The position numbers and the translations under genes were made by a program. The notes below the pieces were generated by a model. That model was not told the DNA's origin and searched no databases. It was given only the letters and a program-made list of their open reading frames with translations. Shown one piece after another: positions 1 through 9,473 of a stretch of 64,000 bases of DNA (position 1 is its first letter; each line of letters begins with the position of its first letter). Source of the DNA: DATARH01 sp036268075 (GTDB lineage Bacteria; Pseudomonadota; Alphaproteobacteria; ATCC43930; CGMCC-115725); contig DATAUV010000132.1 of NCBI GenBank assembly GCA_036268075.1, positions 7,163 to 71,162 of the forward strand, given 5' to 3'.

Positions 1-38
1 GTCCTAGCCTCGGACCGGCAGCGGGAAGGCGATCATCG

Positions 39-1136
39 GTGCACCTCGCGAGGACCCTGTCCGCCTATATCGCACGCCAGTTCTTCGCGTGGTTTTGCGC
101 CGTCTTCGGCGGCATGGCGACGATCACGTTTCTGATCGACTACATCGAGCTGATCCGCCGGGGCGCGGGCAGGACCAATGTGTCGATGGCCACTCTCTTC
201 GAGATGGCCGCGCTCAAGCTGCCGCACACGACGCAGGAGATCATGCCCTTCGCGATCCTGTTCGGCACGATGCTCGCGTTCTGGCGGCTGACCCGCAGCA
301 ACGAGCTGGTCGTTGCGCGCGCCTCGGGTGTGTCGGTATGGCAATTCCTGACCCCGGCAGTGCTCGTGGCGATGCTGGTCGGCGTCCTCGCGGTCACGGT
401 CTACAACCCGATCGCCTCGTCGATGGAGGCGAGCTACGAGCAGCTCGACAGCCGCGACCTGAAGCAGTCGGGCGACGAGATGTCGATCTCGAACACCGGG
501 CTGTGGCTGCGGCAGAACAGCCCCGACGGCGGCGAGGTCATCATCCACGGCGAAAAGACGGGTTCGCCGAACCTGCTGCTGCGGCACGTCTCGATGTTCT
601 TCTTCGACAAATCGACGGGCTTCAGCTCACGCGTCGAGGCGAAATCGGCGACGCTCGACGACGGGTTCTGGCTCGTCGACGGCCCCAGCCGATACTTCCC
701 GGGCCGCCCGCCGGAGCCGCTGCCGGAGATGCGCCTCCCGACCCGGCTCACCTCGGCCAAGATCGAGGAAAGCCTAGCCTCGCCCGACACGATGTCGTTC
801 TGGGACCTGCCCGGGTTTATCAGCCTGCTCGAGCAGTCGGGTTTTGCCGCCCAGCGCCACCGGTTGCATTTCAACGTGCTGCTGGCCCGGCCGTTCCTGT
901 TTTGCGCGATGGTCCTGGTGGCCGCGACCTTCAGCCTCCGGATGCAGCGGCGCGGCGGCGCGACGATGATGATCGTCAGCGGCGTCGTCGCCGGCTTTAT
1001 CCTCTATTTCGTTTCGGACATTGTGTTTGCGCTGGGTCTGTCGGACAAGGTTCCGGTACTGCTCGCGGCATGGACCCCCACCGGGGTCAGCCTGATCTTC
1101 GGCGTTTCGATGCTGCTTCACCTGGAGGATGGATGA
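39..1136 (+). CDS. lptG: LPS export ABC transporter permease LptG
   Basis: LptG is one of the two inner-membrane permease subunits (LptF/LptG) of the LptB2FG transporter, which extracts lipopolysaccharide from the inner membrane and passes it to LptC and LptA. The 365-residue length fits the YjgP/YjgQ family. The first helix (ARQFFAWFCAVFGG) is followed by a conserved IELIRRG stretch, then a large periplasmic region, and three more membrane helices near the C-terminus (about residues 280-360). The start is a GTG; this start gives an N-terminus like other LptG proteins. lptF would be expected immediately upstream, outside the window. lptD follows after 86 bases, so the two are probably co-transcribed. 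Confidence 0.93.
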   Translation: MHLARTLSAYIARQFFAWFCAVFGGMATITFLIDYIELIRRGAGRTNVSMATLFEMAALKLPHTTQEIMPFAILFGTMLAFWRLTRSNELVVARASGVSVWQFLTPAVLVAMLVGVLAVTVYNPIASSMEASYEQLDSRDLKQSGDEMSISNTGLWLRQNSPDGGEVIIHGEKTGSPNLLLRHVSMFFFDKSTGFSSRVEAKSATLDDGFWLVDGPSRYFPGRPPEPLPEMRLPTRLTSAKIEESLASPDTMSFWDLPGFISLLEQSGFAAQRHRLHFNVLLARPFLFCAMVLVAATFSLRMQRRGGATMMIVSGVVAGFILYFVSDIVFALGLSDKVPVLLAAWTPTGVSLIFGVSMLLHLEDG

Positions 1137-1222
1137 TACAACGGCGAAGCCAGCGATCACTAGGGAACGCCCTTCCTGACAACCACGGATAACAGACGGT
1201 TCCTCTGACCGAAAAGCGGCGC

Positions 1223-3568
1223 ATGACAGGTTTCCCCCAGCCTGCACTACGACGGATGGCCTTGGCGGTGGGCTTGCTCGCGCTCGTGGCGATTCCGGGC
1301 GCGGCCGCCGACCTCACCCACCGCGGCAGCAGCGGCCAGGACAAGAACGCACCGATCGTCTTTCAGGCCGACGAGGTGCAAAACGACGATCAGCTCGGCG
1401 TCACCGTCGCCCGCGGCCACGTCGAGATCTCGCAGAACCACGAAGTCCTGCTCGCCGATACCGTCACCTATAACCAGCGCACCGACACGGTGACCGCATC
1501 GGGCCACGTCAGCATGCTCCAGCCGACCGGCGAGGTGGTCTTCGCCGATTTCATGGAGCTGCGCGATTCGATGAATAACGGGTTCGCCACCCGGGTTCGG
1601 ATGCTGCTGTCCGACCGCTCGCGCCTCGCCGCGAACACCGCGCGCCGCGTCAACGGCAATTTGATCCAGCTTCGCCGCGGGGTCTATTCGCCGTGCGACC
1701 TCTGCAAGGAAGACCCGACCAAGCCGCCGGCCTGGCAGATCGAGGCCCGCCAGATCGACGACGATCGCGCCAACCAGACCGTCGAGTTTCGCGACCCGGT
1801 GTTGGAGATCGACGGCTGGCCCGTCTTCTATTCGCCCTACCTCTCGACTCCCGACCCGTCGGTCAAGCGGGCGAGCGGGTTCCTGATGCCGTCATTCGGC
1901 AACGGCAACAACACCGGTCTCCACGTCGCGATCCCGTATTATTGGGTGCTGGGGCCGGACAAGGACCTGACCCTGGCGCCGCGCTACAACTCGACGGCCG
2001 GGCCGCTGCTCGCCGGCGAGTACCGCCAGCGCTGGGGTAACGGCACACTCGACGCGGTCGCCAGCGTCAACTACAGCAATGTCGGCGAGGAAGGCGTGCC
2101 CTCGACCGGCGACCAGTTCCGCGGCCATATCGAGACCAGCGGCGTGTGGGACCTCAACCCGACCTACCGCACCGGCTTCGACCTCAACCGCGTGTCCGAC
2201 CAGACCTATCTGCTGCGGTTCAATTTCGGCAACCCGCTCCTCAACACGATGATCTCGCGGGGGTATATCGAAGGGTTCGACGCCCGCGGCTCGACCGACA
2301 TCAACGCCTATATGTTCCAGCCGCTGCAGCCCGGCATCGGCGATTCGACCCAGCCCATCGTGTTGCCGGTCGCGACGCGGAACTGGCAGACCGAGCCCGA
2401 CGCATGGGGCGGGATCTGGAAATTCAACGCCAACCTGCTCGACGTCGTCCGCGAAGTCGGAACCCAGACCCGGCGCGTCTCGCTCGGCAGCGAGTGGGAC
2501 AAGACGTTTTATGACGGCATCGGCGGCGAGTACAAATTCTCCGCCAGCGCGCGCGGCGACGCCTATTCGGTGTCCAATCTCAGCCCACTGTCCAACCCCG
2601 ATCTGCCGTCGCGCTATTTCTCGATCAACGGCGCCCCGGCGACTGAGCCGATCTCGCAGAACTACGTCCTCGGCCGCGCCTATCCGCAGCTCGGGCTGCA
2701 ATGGGACTACCCGCTGGTCAACCGGTTCGACGACACGACCGCGATGATCGAGCCGGTCGTCGCGACCTATGCCGCGCCGAGCAGCGGCAATAGCTGGCGC
2801 ATCCCCGACGAGGACAGCGTCAACTTTCAGTTCCGCGACAGCGACCTGTTCCGCCCGGACCGCTTCTCCGGCTACGATTTGATCGATACCGGCCAGCGGG
2901 TCGATTACGGGTTGAAAACCGGGTTGTACAACAAGGATGGCGGCAGCTATCGCTTTCTGATCGGGCAGAGCCTCAGGGCGCAGACCAACAACTACCTGCC
3001 GCCGGGGTCGGGCGCCGAGGACAACCAGTCGGATATTGTCGGTCGGCTCGAGCTGCAGCCGACCTCATACCTCGACCTGATCTACCGCTTCCGTTTCGAC
3101 CACCGCACGCTGAGCAACCGGTCGCAGGAGATCGGCACCAACTTTGGCCCGCAGAACCTGAAATTCGGCATCAACTACCTCTTGATGCCGGCCGAGCAGC
3201 TCAACCAGGTCGTGACCGACCCCGCCACCGGGCAGACCGTGCTCTACGGAAAGCGCCAGCAGCTTACCTTCAGCGCGACGACGCAATTGACCCGGTTCTG
3301 GTCGCTGCGCGGGACCGAGACGATCAACCTCTCGAACTCCGACAACATCGTCAACGGCATCGCGACGCCGCAATCCAGCAGCACCAGCGTCTATGGCAAT
3401 TTGTCGGCGATCTATCAGGACGAGTGCATGGCGTTCGTGACCTCGCTCACACAGTCCGGCATTCGCAGCGGCGACGTGACGCCGGGCGTCTCGGTCGTGT
3501 TCAGCGTCGTGTTTAAGAATCTCGGCGAGATCGGCGGCACGGTCGCCTCGGTCGCCGGCGGATCGTAA
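1223..3568 (+). CDS. lptD: LPS-assembly protein LptD (outer membrane)
   Basis: LptD is the outer-membrane beta-barrel that inserts lipopolysaccharide into the outer leaflet together with LptE. A hydrophobic signal segment lies at about residues 12-29 (ALAVGLLALVAIPGAAA). An OstA/LptA-like jellyroll domain follows (about residues 45-150), then a Cys pair in SPCDLCKEDP (about residue 160), and the long barrel domain to residue 781. A further Cys (DECMAF) near the C-terminus may pair with the first ones, as in the disulfide-dependent LptD family. An internal ATG at 1256 would give a shorter signal peptide and is an alternative start. surA, whose product helps fold LptD, lies directly downstream. 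Confidence 0.95.
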   Translation: MTGFPQPALRRMALAVGLLALVAIPGAAADLTHRGSSGQDKNAPIVFQADEVQNDDQLGVTVARGHVEISQNHEVLLADTVTYNQRTDTVTASGHVSMLQPTGEVVFADFMELRDSMNNGFATRVRMLLSDRSRLAANTARRVNGNLIQLRRGVYSPCDLCKEDPTKPPAWQIEARQIDDDRANQTVEFRDPVLEIDGWPVFYSPYLSTPDPSVKRASGFLMPSFGNGNNTGLHVAIPYYWVLGPDKDLTLAPRYNSTAGPLLAGEYRQRWGNGTLDAVASVNYSNVGEEGVPSTGDQFRGHIETSGVWDLNPTYRTGFDLNRVSDQTYLLRFNFGNPLLNTMISRGYIEGFDARGSTDINAYMFQPLQPGIGDSTQPIVLPVATRNWQTEPDAWGGIWKFNANLLDVVREVGTQTRRVSLGSEWDKTFYDGIGGEYKFSASARGDAYSVSNLSPLSNPDLPSRYFSINGAPATEPISQNYVLGRAYPQLGLQWDYPLVNRFDDTTAMIEPVVATYAAPSSGNSWRIPDEDSVNFQFRDSDLFRPDRFSGYDLIDTGQRVDYGLKTGLYNKDGGSYRFLIGQSLRAQTNNYLPPGSGAEDNQSDIVGRLELQPTSYLDLIYRFRFDHRTLSNRSQEIGTNFGPQNLKFGINYLLMPAEQLNQVVTDPATGQTVLYGKRQQLTFSATTQLTRFWSLRGTETINLSNSDNIVNGIATPQSSSTSVYGNLSAIYQDECMAFVTSLTQSGIRSGDVTPGVSVVFSVVFKNLGEIGGTVASVAGGS

Positions 3569-3654
3569 ATCGCTGCGACGACCGAGCCGGCGACAGCACC
3601 GCCGCAACAGGGTAAATTAACGCCGTCTTGGGGCGGAAATGGGGCGTGTTGGCA

Positions 3655-4980
3655 ATGGCGGCTTTCCGATGGTTGTGCGTGGTTTTCGTCGTGGCGATCG
3701 CGGCGAGCGTAACCGCGGCGGCCCAGACGCCGCGCCGCAACCCGTCCCCGTCACAGCCCGCGGCAACCGTGCCGGGCGCCCAGAATGCGACGACGATCGC
3801 AGCGGTCGTCAATGACCAGGTGATCTCCGTCTACGACCTTCAGTCGCGCATCCGCATCGTCTTGTTGTCGTCGAACCTGCCCGATACGCCGGAGAGCCGC
3901 CAGCGCATCACCAATCAGGTGCTGCATCAGCTCATCGACGAAAAGCTCGAGCTGCAAGAGGCGAAGAAAAAGAGCGTCACCGCCAGCGATACCGAGGTCG
4001 AGAACGCGGTTAAGCTCATCGAAAAGCAAAACAACATGAAGCCGGGCCAGCTCAACGCGTTCCTCAAGGTGCAAAACATCGACCGCGGCAGCCTGATCGA
4101 CCAGATCACGGCGTCGCTGGAGTGGGGCAAGCTGGTCCGCCGCCAGGCCGCCGAGACCACCGAGATTTCCGACGAAGAGGTCGACGAGGCGGTGCGCCGC
4201 GAAAAGGAGCACGCCAATGAGCCCGAGGCCCGCGTCGCCGAAATTTTTCTCGCCGTCGACACCCCGACCCAGGAGGCCGAGATTCGCGCCAACGCCGACC
4301 GCCTGATCGACCAGATGCGCAAGGGCGCGCGGTTCTCGGCGGTCGCGCAGCAATTCTCGCAATCGGCGACGGCCGCGGTGGGCGGCGATCTTGGATGGAT
4401 CCGTCCCGACCAGCTCGCGCCGGAACTCGCCAAAGCCATCAACGGGCTGAAAGTCGGTGAGCTGTCGCCGCCGGTCCGAACAGGCGCGGGATACTACGTG
4501 CTGCTCGTCTTGGACCGCCGCACCGGCACCACCGGCGGCAGCCAGGAAACCACATACGACGTCGTCCAGGTCGTCGTGCCGCTGCCGGCATCGTCAAGCG
4601 ACGCGCAGAAGCGGGCGGCGGGTGGCGTGCTCGAGGGTATCCGCGCCGCCTCCACAAGCTGCGCCGACTTCCTGCGGCTTGGCAGGGAGCGGGCGGCGCC
4701 GCAGCTCAGCAGCGAAGGCCATCTGCGTGCCAGCAACATCTCCCCGCAGATGCGCGAGATGATCGAACATCTGTCGGCCGGCCAGACCTCGCAGCTCATC
4801 CTGCAAAAGAACGGCGTCGGCATGATCATGCTGTGCGGCAAACAGGAGGGGGGCAGCGCCCCGACCGCGGTCACTCGCGACACCGTCATGGAATCGATTG
4901 TCAAACAGCGCTACGACACGGTGGCGCGTCGGTATTTGACCGATCTGCGGCGTGCCGCCTATGTCGACATCCGGATGTAA
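3655..4980 (+). CDS. surA: Periplasmic chaperone/peptidyl-prolyl isomerase SurA
   Basis: SurA escorts unfolded outer-membrane proteins, LptD among them, through the periplasm. The ATG at 3655 places a good Sec signal peptide at the N-terminus (MAAFRWLCVVFVVAIAASV, then cleavage near AAAQ). In-frame TTG (3628) and GTG (3646) codons upstream are less likely starts. The SurA_N helical domain covers about residues 40-180. It is followed by one parvulin/PpiC domain (about 200-310, including GGDLGWIRPDQL) and a C-terminal region resembling a second, degenerate parvulin. At 441 residues it has the normal family length. It lies between lptD and pdxA and overlaps pdxA, so it is part of one operon. Confidence 0.92.
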   Translation: MAAFRWLCVVFVVAIAASVTAAAQTPRRNPSPSQPAATVPGAQNATTIAAVVNDQVISVYDLQSRIRIVLLSSNLPDTPESRQRITNQVLHQLIDEKLELQEAKKKSVTASDTEVENAVKLIEKQNNMKPGQLNAFLKVQNIDRGSLIDQITASLEWGKLVRRQAAETTEISDEEVDEAVRREKEHANEPEARVAEIFLAVDTPTQEAEIRANADRLIDQMRKGARFSAVAQQFSQSATAAVGGDLGWIRPDQLAPELAKAINGLKVGELSPPVRTGAGYYVLLVLDRRTGTTGGSQETTYDVVQVVVPLPASSSDAQKRAAGGVLEGIRAASTSCADFLRLGRERAAPQLSSEGHLRASNISPQMREMIEHLSAGQTSQLILQKNGVGMIMLCGKQEGGSAPTAVTRDTVMESIVKQRYDTVARRYLTDLRRAAYVDIRM

Positions 4981-5986
4981 CGAGCCGTCCCCGCCGCTCG
5001 CCCTGACGATGGGCGAGCCGGCCGGCATCGGCGGTGAGATAGCGCTCCAGGCCTGGCTGCGCCGCGACACCGATTCGGTCCCGCCGTTCTACGCGATCGA
5101 CGACCCCGACCGGCTCTCCGCGCTCGCGCAAAGCCTGGGTTGGAACGCGAAAATCCGCGCGATCGACACGCCCTGCAAGGCAGCCGCGATTTTCGCCGAG
5201 GCGCTACCGGTCCTGCCCCTCGGGGCCGGCCCCCGCGCCCGGCCGGGCCAGCCGGACCCGGCGGACGCGCCGCTCGTGGTGCAGTCGATCGACCGCGCCG
5301 TCGCCGATGCCCGGTCCGGGCAGGCTGCGGCCGTCGTCACCAACCCGATCAACAAGGACGCACTGTATCGCGCCGGCTTCAAGCATCCCGGCCACACCGA
5401 ATACCTCGCCGAGCTCGCCGGCCTCACGGGGTCCGCTGTGATGATGCTGGCCTGCCCCGAATTGCGGGTCGTGCCGGTGACGATCCATCACGCGCTGCGC
5501 GAGGCGATCGGGCTGGTGACGACACCCGCAATCGTTCATGCCGGAAAGATCGTCGACGCGGCGCTGCGGCGCGATTTCGGCATCGCCGCGCCACGCCTCG
5601 CGATCGCCGGGCTCAACCCCCATGCCGGCGAGGCCGGCGGTCTCGGCCGCGAGGACATCGACATCGTCGCGCCGGCCGTCGCCGCGCTGCGCGGGGCCGG
5701 GATCGACGCGCGGGGCCCGCTCGCCGCCGACACGATGTTCCATGCCGCCGCGCGCGCGACCTACGACGCCGCGCTGTGCATGTATCACGACCAGGCGCTG
5801 ATCCCGATCAAGACGATCGATTTCGACGGCGGGGTCAACGTGACGCTGGGCCTGCCGTTCATCCGCACCTCGCCGGACCACGGCACCGCGTTCGACATCG
5901 CCGGCCGGGGCGTCGCCCGCGCCGACAGCCTGATCGCCGCGCTCCGTCTTGCCGGCGTAATGGCGGCACGGCGTTCGGCCCACTGA
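4961..5986 (+). CDS. pdxA: 4-hydroxythreonine-4-phosphate dehydrogenase PdxA
   Basis: PdxA oxidises 4-phosphohydroxy-L-threonine to a product that decarboxylates to 3-amino-2-oxopropyl phosphate, in the DXP-dependent pyridoxal 5'-phosphate pathway. Family landmarks are LTMGEPAGIGGE near the N-terminus, NPINKDALYRAG followed by HPGHTEYLAEL (metal-binding His), and MYHDQALIPIKTIDF with TSPDHGTAFDIAG near the C-terminus. Length (341) is normal. Two starts are possible: ATG 4961 and GTG 4952, three codons upstream; both overlap the 3' end of surA. The stop overlaps the proposed rsmA start. The surA-pdxA-rsmA order is also conserved in gammaproteobacteria. Confidence 0.95.
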   Translation: MSTSGCNEPSPPLALTMGEPAGIGGEIALQAWLRRDTDSVPPFYAIDDPDRLSALAQSLGWNAKIRAIDTPCKAAAIFAEALPVLPLGAGPRARPGQPDPADAPLVVQSIDRAVADARSGQAAAVVTNPINKDALYRAGFKHPGHTEYLAELAGLTGSAVMMLACPELRVVPVTIHHALREAIGLVTTPAIVHAGKIVDAALRRDFGIAAPRLAIAGLNPHAGEAGGLGREDIDIVAPAVAALRGAGIDARGPLAADTMFHAAARATYDAALCMYHDQALIPIKTIDFDGGVNVTLGLPFIRTSPDHGTAFDIAGRGVARADSLIAALRLAGVMAARRSAH

Positions 5987-6828
5987 CCGGCGCCGCCGAT
6001 ACCCTCCCGCCGCTGCGCGAGGTGATCGCCGCGCATGGCATCGCCGCGCGCCGCGGCCTCGGCCAGAACTTCCTGCTCGACCTCAACCTCACGCGCCGCA
6101 TCGCCCGCGCCGCCGGCCCGCTCGATGGCGCGACAGTGATCGAGATTGGCCCCGGTCCCGGCGGCCTCACCCGCGCCCTCCTGACCGAAGGCGCGCGGCA
6201 AATCATCGCGATCGAGCGGGACCCCCGCTGCCTCGCCGCCCTCGCCCCGCTCGCCGAAGCCTATCCCGGCCGCCTGACGCTGATCGATGCCGACGCGCTT
6301 ACCCTCGACCCGGCCACCCTGTGCGAGCCCCCGCGCCGCATCGTCGCCAACCTCCCCTACAACATCGGCACCGCGCTGCTCCTGCGCTGGCTCGACAATA
6401 TCCGCGCCTATGACAGCCTGACCCTGATGTTCCAGCGCGAGGTCGCCGAGCGGCTGACCGCGACGCCGCGCACCCCCGCCTACGGCCGCCTCTCGGTCAT
6501 CACGCAATGGCTATGCGAGCCGAAAATCCTCTTCGACATCCCCGCCCGCGCCTTCACCCCACCGCCAAAAGTCACCTCGACCGTCGTGCAACTGATCCCT
6601 CGCCCGACCCCACTCGCGGAGGCCGACAAAGCGACACTGGAGCGCGTCACGGCGGCCGCCTTCGGCCAGCGGAGGAAGATGCTGAGGGCGAGCCTGAAAA
6701 CGCTGGGAGTTTCGAGCGAGGCGCTCCTCGCGGCAGCCTCTATCGAGCCGACGGCGAGGGCGGAGGAATTATCGGTGGGAGATTTCTGCGCGCTGGCCGG
6801 TGCCCTTACCCGCCCCGGAGGCGATTGA
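5983..6828 (+). CDS. rsmA: 16S rRNA dimethyladenosine transferase RsmA (KsgA)
   Basis: RsmA dimethylates A1518 and A1519 of 16S rRNA late in small-subunit assembly, using S-adenosylmethionine. Visible motifs are RRGLGQNFLLD at the N-terminus, SAM-binding motif I (VIEIGPGPGGLTRALL) and the catalytic NLPYNIGT motif. The C-terminal helical domain is complete. There is no ATG near the N-terminus. The first conventional start is GTG 6022, inside the conserved PPLREVI segment. A CTG at 5983, overlapping the pdxA TGA, would restore the LPPLREVI segment common in alphaproteobacterial homologues, so I give that start tentatively. The 3' end overlaps the convergent gmk by 23 bases. Confidence 0.93.
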   Translation: MTGAADTLPPLREVIAAHGIAARRGLGQNFLLDLNLTRRIARAAGPLDGATVIEIGPGPGGLTRALLTEGARQIIAIERDPRCLAALAPLAEAYPGRLTLIDADALTLDPATLCEPPRRIVANLPYNIGTALLLRWLDNIRAYDSLTLMFQREVAERLTATPRTPAYGRLSVITQWLCEPKILFDIPARAFTPPPKVTSTVVQLIPRPTPLAEADKATLERVTAAAFGQRRKMLRASLKTLGVSSEALLAAASIEPTARAEELSVGDFCALAGALTRPGGD

Positions 6829-7441
6829 CGAAATCGGCGAGGCCCGCCTGGCGGGTGCGTTTCAGGCGTTCGGCGGTCACGATCGACAACGCCTCGGCGA
6901 CGCTGCGGTCGAGGTGGGCGTTGACGATGACGTAGTCGTATTCCGGCCAATGGCTCATCTCTTCGGACGATTTCGCCATCCGCTGGGCGACGACCGCGGC
7001 GCTGTCCTGGCCGCGGCTGCGCAGTCGGGCTTCCAGCGCGCCGGCGCTGGGGGGCAGCACGAAGATCGTGACGATGTCCTCGCGCAGGCTCGCGTTGAGC
7101 TGCTGTGTGCCCTGCCAGTCGATATCGGTGACGATGTCGCCGCCGGCCTCGATCGCCTCGTCGATGGGCTGGCGCGGCGTGCCGTAGGAATTGCCGAATA
7201 CCGTGGCGTGTTCCAGCAGCCCGCCTTCCGCGACCATGCGGTCGAACGCGGCCTGGCCGATAAAGCGATAGTCGCGGCCGTCAACCTCGCCGGGGCGCGG
7301 CGCTCGGGTCGTCACCGAAACCGACAGCGTCAATGACGGGTCGCGCTCCAGCAATCGCCGCGTGATCGTCGTCTTGCCCGCCCCCGACGGTGAGGAGAGC
7401 ACCAGCAGAAAGCCGCGGCGCTGGAGGTCGGGGCTGCTCAT
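6806..7441 (-). CDS. gmk: Guanylate kinase
   Basis: Guanylate kinase phosphorylates GMP to GDP with ATP and is essential for GTP and dGTP supply. The P-loop SSPSGAGKTT lies at about residues 15-24. The GMP-binding segment (VSVTTRAPRPGEVDGRDY) and the YVIVN motif of the C-terminal region follow. The length of 211 residues is normal. The start ATG overlaps the yicC stop as ATGA, so translation of the two is probably coupled; yicC-gmk pairing is common in alphaproteobacteria. It is the last gene of the leftward block and overlaps rsmA tail to tail. Confidence 0.96.
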   Translation of the reverse strand: MSSPDLQRRGFLLVLSSPSGAGKTTITRRLLERDPSLTLSVSVTTRAPRPGEVDGRDYRFIGQAAFDRMVAEGGLLEHATVFGNSYGTPRQPIDEAIEAGGDIVTDIDWQGTQQLNASLREDIVTIFVLPPSAGALEARLRSRGQDSAAVVAQRMAKSSEEMSHWPEYDYVIVNAHLDRSVAEALSIVTAERLKRTRQAGLADFVNRLRGG

Positions 7442-8304
7442 TCGACGTTCTGCACCTGCTCGCGGAACTGCTCGATCGCGGCCTTGAGCGCGAGCCCGAT
7501 TCGGGTCAGCTCGATATCCGCCGATTTCGAGCACAGCGTGTTGGCTTCCCGGTTCAACTCCTGGCACAGGAAATCGAGCTGCCGGCCGACCCCCTCGCCC
7601 TGGCGCAAGAGGTCGCCGGCCTGGGTCAGATGCGCGCGGAGCCGGTCGAGTTCCTCGCGGATGTCGGCGCGGCCGACCAGCAGCGCCAATTCCTGCGCCA
7701 CCCGCTCCTGCGGCATGGTCGGCACCAGCGCCGACAGATCGGCGAGGGTTTGCGAGAGTCGCGCCCGCAGTGCCTCGGGTTGCGCGGCGGCGGAATTCGT
7801 CGCCGCGGCGACCAGCGTAGTCAATTCGCCGAGCAACCCCGACAACACCGCGTCCAGCTTGGCGCCCTCGTCCCCGCGCGAGGTCGCAAATCGGTCGAGC
7901 GCCAGCCCCCACCCGGCCATCACCGCCGCGCGGCGCGGCTCGGCGCCCGCCGCGTCGTCATCGTCGACGATCTCGATCACCCCGCGCAGTCCGAGCAGCC
8001 CGTCGAGCCGCGGCGGGTCTGCGTCGAGCACCCCGTCCAGCTCGCGCAAGGCCGCGCCGATCTGCGCCAGCAATGCGCGATTGATCCGCACCGAGGGCGG
8101 CTGCGTGCGGTCGATCGTCAGGTTCGCCGAGAGATTGCCGCGGCGGAACCGGCCGGCCAGCGCCGCGCGAAGCTGCGGCTCGATCGCGTCATAGCCCGAG
8201 GGCAGCCGCAGCCGCAGATCGAGCGAGCGGCCGTTGACGCTTTTGATCTCCCATACCCAGGAAATCCCAGCCGCCTCGCCCTCGCTGCGGGCGAACCCGG
8301 TCAT
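7438..8304 (-). CDS. yicC: YicC family endoribonuclease
   Basis: The protein has both family blocks: the N-terminal YicC_N domain (MTGFAR at the start, then WEIKSVNGRSLDLRLRLP) and the C-terminal DUF1732 block (REELDRLRAHL, then NTLCSKSADIELT). Escherichia coli YicC has been described as an endoribonuclease acting on small RNAs; that activity is inferred here by homology. The ATG at 8304 gives 288 residues, the usual size, beginning with the near-invariant MTGFA. It overlaps gmk by four bases and lies just downstream of mltG. Confidence 0.92.
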   Translation of the reverse strand: MTGFARSEGEAAGISWVWEIKSVNGRSLDLRLRLPSGYDAIEPQLRAALAGRFRRGNLSANLTIDRTQPPSVRINRALLAQIGAALRELDGVLDADPPRLDGLLGLRGVIEIVDDDDAAGAEPRRAAVMAGWGLALDRFATSRGDEGAKLDAVLSGLLGELTTLVAAATNSAAAQPEALRARLSQTLADLSALVPTMPQERVAQELALLVGRADIREELDRLRAHLTQAGDLLRQGEGVGRQLDFLCQELNREANTLCSKSADIELTRIGLALKAAIEQFREQVQNVE

Positions 8305-8329
8305 GCTGGAAATGCCCACGGGTTTCCGC

Positions 8330-9451
8330 CTAGCGCGGGCAGGGATGGCCGGCGACATGCCGGCAGTGTTCGTGCGCGGGGGCCGGCGGGCGCGGCTTTT
8401 CCGGCGGCACCGGCGTCGCCTGCGCGACAGCGGATTCAGGCGGCTCGGGCGGCTCGGGCGGCGGCGCGCCCAAAAGCTGCTGGCGATAGTTCGCGACGTT
8501 GCGGTTGTGCTCTTCGAGCGTCTTGGCAAAGACGTGCCCGCCCTTGCCGTCCGCGACGAAATAGAGGTCGTCGGTACGCTGCGGCCGGGTCGCGGCACGC
8601 AGGGCAGATTTCCCCGGATCGTCGATCGGGCCGGGCGGCAGCCCCTTTGCGACATAGGTATTGTAGGGAGAATCATGGGAGAGGTCGGCGCGGGTCAGCG
8701 GCCGGTCGAACTTGCGCGACTTGTCGCTTTCGACGGCATAGATCACCGTCGGGTCGGATTGCAGCAGCATCCCGAGCCGAAGCCGGTTGATGAACACCCC
8801 GGCGATATGCGCCCGCTCGTCCTCGCGCGCGGTTTCCTTCTCGATGATCGAGGCCAGCACCAGCGCCTGTTCCGGCGTCGTCAGGAACAGATCGTCGCGC
8901 CGCTCGCCCCACGCCTGGGCGAGCGTCTGGCTCATCGCCCGGCGCATCCGGTCGATCAGCTCCTGGCGCTGCTCGCCATAGCTGTAGACATAGGTCTCGG
9001 GCAGCAGCGAGCCCTCGGCCGGGACCGGCTTCACCTCGCCCGTCAGCGCCGGGGCCGCCGTCACCAGCCCGACGATCTCGGCGCTCGTCAGCCCCTCGGG
9101 GATGGTCAGCCGGTGCTTGACCGTTTTGCCGCCGGCGAGCAAATCCATCGCTCCGAACATGCTGATTTCGGCCGGAAATTCGTATTCGCCCGATTGCATG
9201 GCGCCGCCGCGGCCGGAAATCTTGGCGGCGACCTCGAACATGAACCCCTGCCGGATCACCCCATCCTTCTGCAGCAATTCGGCGATGCCCGAGACACCGG
9301 TATGGGCCGGAATGACGATCGTTCGCGCCTCGGTCGAGGGGCCCGGCAGGCCTGCCTCGCGATAGACCCAGTACCCCGCGCCGCCGACCCCTACGACCAG
9401 GAGGATCGCCGCGAAAAAACTCCACGCCAGAAGCGAGAAGAACGACTTCAT
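8330..9451 (-). CDS. mltG: Endolytic murein transglycosylase MltG
   Basis: MltG cleaves nascent glycan strands in the periplasm and is thought to set their length. The N-terminus has one membrane helix (LLAWSFFAAILLVVGVGGAG), followed by a LysM-like region and the YceG catalytic domain. The segment ALVLASIIEKET carries the catalytic Glu, and LQSDPTVIYA and SPYNTYVAKGLPPGPI are family signatures. After the YceG domain a Pro-rich, low-complexity tail of about 50 residues (PPPEPPEPPES onwards) is not part of the enzyme core. Its end lies 25 bases upstream of the yicC start. It belongs to the leftward fab-mltG-yicC-gmk block. Confidence 0.94.
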   Translation of the reverse strand: MKSFFSLLAWSFFAAILLVVGVGGAGYWVYREAGLPGPSTEARTIVIPAHTGVSGIAELLQKDGVIRQGFMFEVAAKISGRGGAMQSGEYEFPAEISMFGAMDLLAGGKTVKHRLTIPEGLTSAEIVGLVTAAPALTGEVKPVPAEGSLLPETYVYSYGEQRQELIDRMRRAMSQTLAQAWGERRDDLFLTTPEQALVLASIIEKETAREDERAHIAGVFINRLRLGMLLQSDPTVIYAVESDKSRKFDRPLTRADLSHDSPYNTYVAKGLPPGPIDDPGKSALRAATRPQRTDDLYFVADGKGGHVFAKTLEEHNRNVANYRQQLLGAPPPEPPEPPESAVAQATPVPPEKPRPPAPAHEHCRHVAGHPCPR

Positions 9452-9473
9452 CGCATGTCGCGCCGGCGCCGGC

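Noticed and set aside
1..38. End of an upstream lptF gene
   Set aside because: lptF is expected here from gene order, but 38 bases are too few to recognise a C-terminus, so no feature is given.
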